DNA of 6,225 nucleotides from an uncultured Coriobacteriia bacterium (GTDB lineage: Bacteria; Actinomycetota; Coriobacteriia; Coriobacteriales; QAMH01): the NCBI GenBank assembly GCA_902493755.1, contig CABURF010000075.1, positions 1 to 6,225 of the forward strand, written 5' to 3'. Position 1 is the stretch's first letter; each line of letters opens with the position of its first letter. The translations under genes and the position numbers were made by a program. The notes below the pieces were generated by a model, which searched no databases, was not told the origin of the DNA, and saw only the letters and a program-made list of their open reading frames with translations. This document shows positions 5,818 to 6,225 of the stretch, one piece after another.

Positions 5818-5839
5818 TGTCATTTCGATCGAAATGACA
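5818..5839. repeat. Perfect 22-bp palindrome at the transporter stop codon
   Basis: TGTCATTTCGA (5818-5828) is followed directly by its exact reverse complement (5829-5839). The palindrome touches the TAA stop of the TauE/SafE gene (5842-5840). Ten bases of each arm match the end of the repeat after ilvN (3489-3498). It can act as a transcript-end hairpin in either direction or be a repeat-family member; which one cannot be decided here. Confidence 0.7.
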
Positions 5840-6225
5840 TTACAGCAGGATGAACTCGTTTATCACGAGCATCACGGCCGCCACGGCAAGGAGGCCAGCG
5901 AAGATGAAGCGCAACGTGCGCTCGGGTACCCGCGGCACGAGACGGGCACCGAGCACGGCGCCGGGAATGGCACCCACGCACAGCATGATGCCTGCAAGGT
6001 AGTCGATGTGGCCGAGGAGCGCCTGCTGGATAACACCGGGAATCGCCAGAATGATGATGGCGATGAGCGAGGTGCCTGAGGTGCGCTTCATGGGAATGGC
6101 GAGCCATGCCGTCATAAGCGGAACCATGATGAAGCCGCCGCCTACGCCCACATAGCCAGACGCAAATCCTGCTGCCAAACCGATCACCACCGCAAGCGCG
6201 ACGTTTTTGCGCGTGAACGCAAAAA
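5840..6225 (-). CDS. TauE/SafE-family membrane transporter, C-terminal half (5' end missing)
   Basis: The frame is open to the right edge and stops at TAA 5842-5840, giving about 128 visible residues. A GTG at 6190 could be read as a start, but codons upstream continue in frame (RKNVALAV) with no stop and the first transmembrane helix begins there. The family normally has about 250 residues in two repeats, so this is the second repeat of a larger gene. It has the hallmark GVGGGFIMVPLMT, then MKRTSGTSLIAIIILAIPG, and about four hydrophobic segments: VALAVVIGLAAGFASG, SLIAIIILAIPGVI, AGIMLCVGAIPGAVLGA, and FAGLLAVAAVMLVI. The family includes proposed exporters of sulfite, sulfoacetate or other organosulfonates. 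The substrate here is unknown. Confidence 0.9.
   Translation of the reverse strand, partial: FAFTRKNVALAVVIGLAAGFASGYVGVGGGFIMVPLMTAWLAIPMKRTSGTSLIAIIILAIPGVIQQALLGHIDYLAGIMLCVGAIPGAVLGARLVPRVPERTLRFIFAGLLAVAAVMLVINEFILL

Noticed and set aside
1..6225. CRISPR array, tRNA or rRNA gene, insertion sequence
   Set aside because: I found no regularly spaced repeats, no cloverleaf-like segment and no transposase-like protein in the window.

Overview
This window looks like part of a chromosome from a moderately GC-rich anaerobe. A coriobacterial or Eggerthellaceae-like actinobacterium is my best guess. The basis is a molybdoenzyme of the acetylene hydratase / catechol dehydroxylase type, followed by tiny zinc-ribbon proteins and a TetR-family regulator. 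That assignment is inference from gene content and protein style, not from a marker gene.

Left part (1-2294, + strand): the 3' part of a molybdopterin (DMSO reductase family) catalytic subunit, cut by the window edge. Two very small genes follow in the same direction: a 76-residue acidic protein resembling half of a DUF4332/helix-hairpin-helix domain, and a 63-residue zinc-ribbon protein with a Pro/Ala-rich tail. The 83-nt gap after the molybdoenzyme gene holds two strong hairpins. The loop of the second is exactly complementary to the Shine-Dalgarno region of the next gene. No iron-sulfur electron-transfer or membrane-anchor subunit follows the enzyme within the window.

Middle (2295-3500): a TetR/AcrR-family regulator on the + strand converges with a 69-residue Cys-rich zinc-ribbon gene on the - strand. 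Their stop codons share the four bases CTAG. The small gene starts at a GTG with a strong ribosome-binding site, and a run of ten C (on its own strand) lies just upstream. The next intergenic stretch carries a palindromic repeat element.

Right part (3501-6225, - strand): the core biosynthetic operon ilvB-ilvN (acetolactate synthase large and small subunits; branched-chain amino acid synthesis) with a consensus TATAAT box and a large inverted repeat over its promoter. Beyond it is the C-terminal half of a TauE/SafE-family membrane transporter, cut by the right edge. The ilvN and transporter genes are both followed, within two bases of their stop codons, by the same 10-mer (GTCATTTCGA on the coding strand), part of palindromic repeats.

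The left module appears to be an accessory catabolic or respiratory unit (enzyme, two small proteins, regulator, possibly the second zinc-ribbon protein). The right part is housekeeping. The most novel candidates are the pairing of an acetylene-hydratase-like enzyme with two uncharacterised mini-proteins, and the RNA structure between them.
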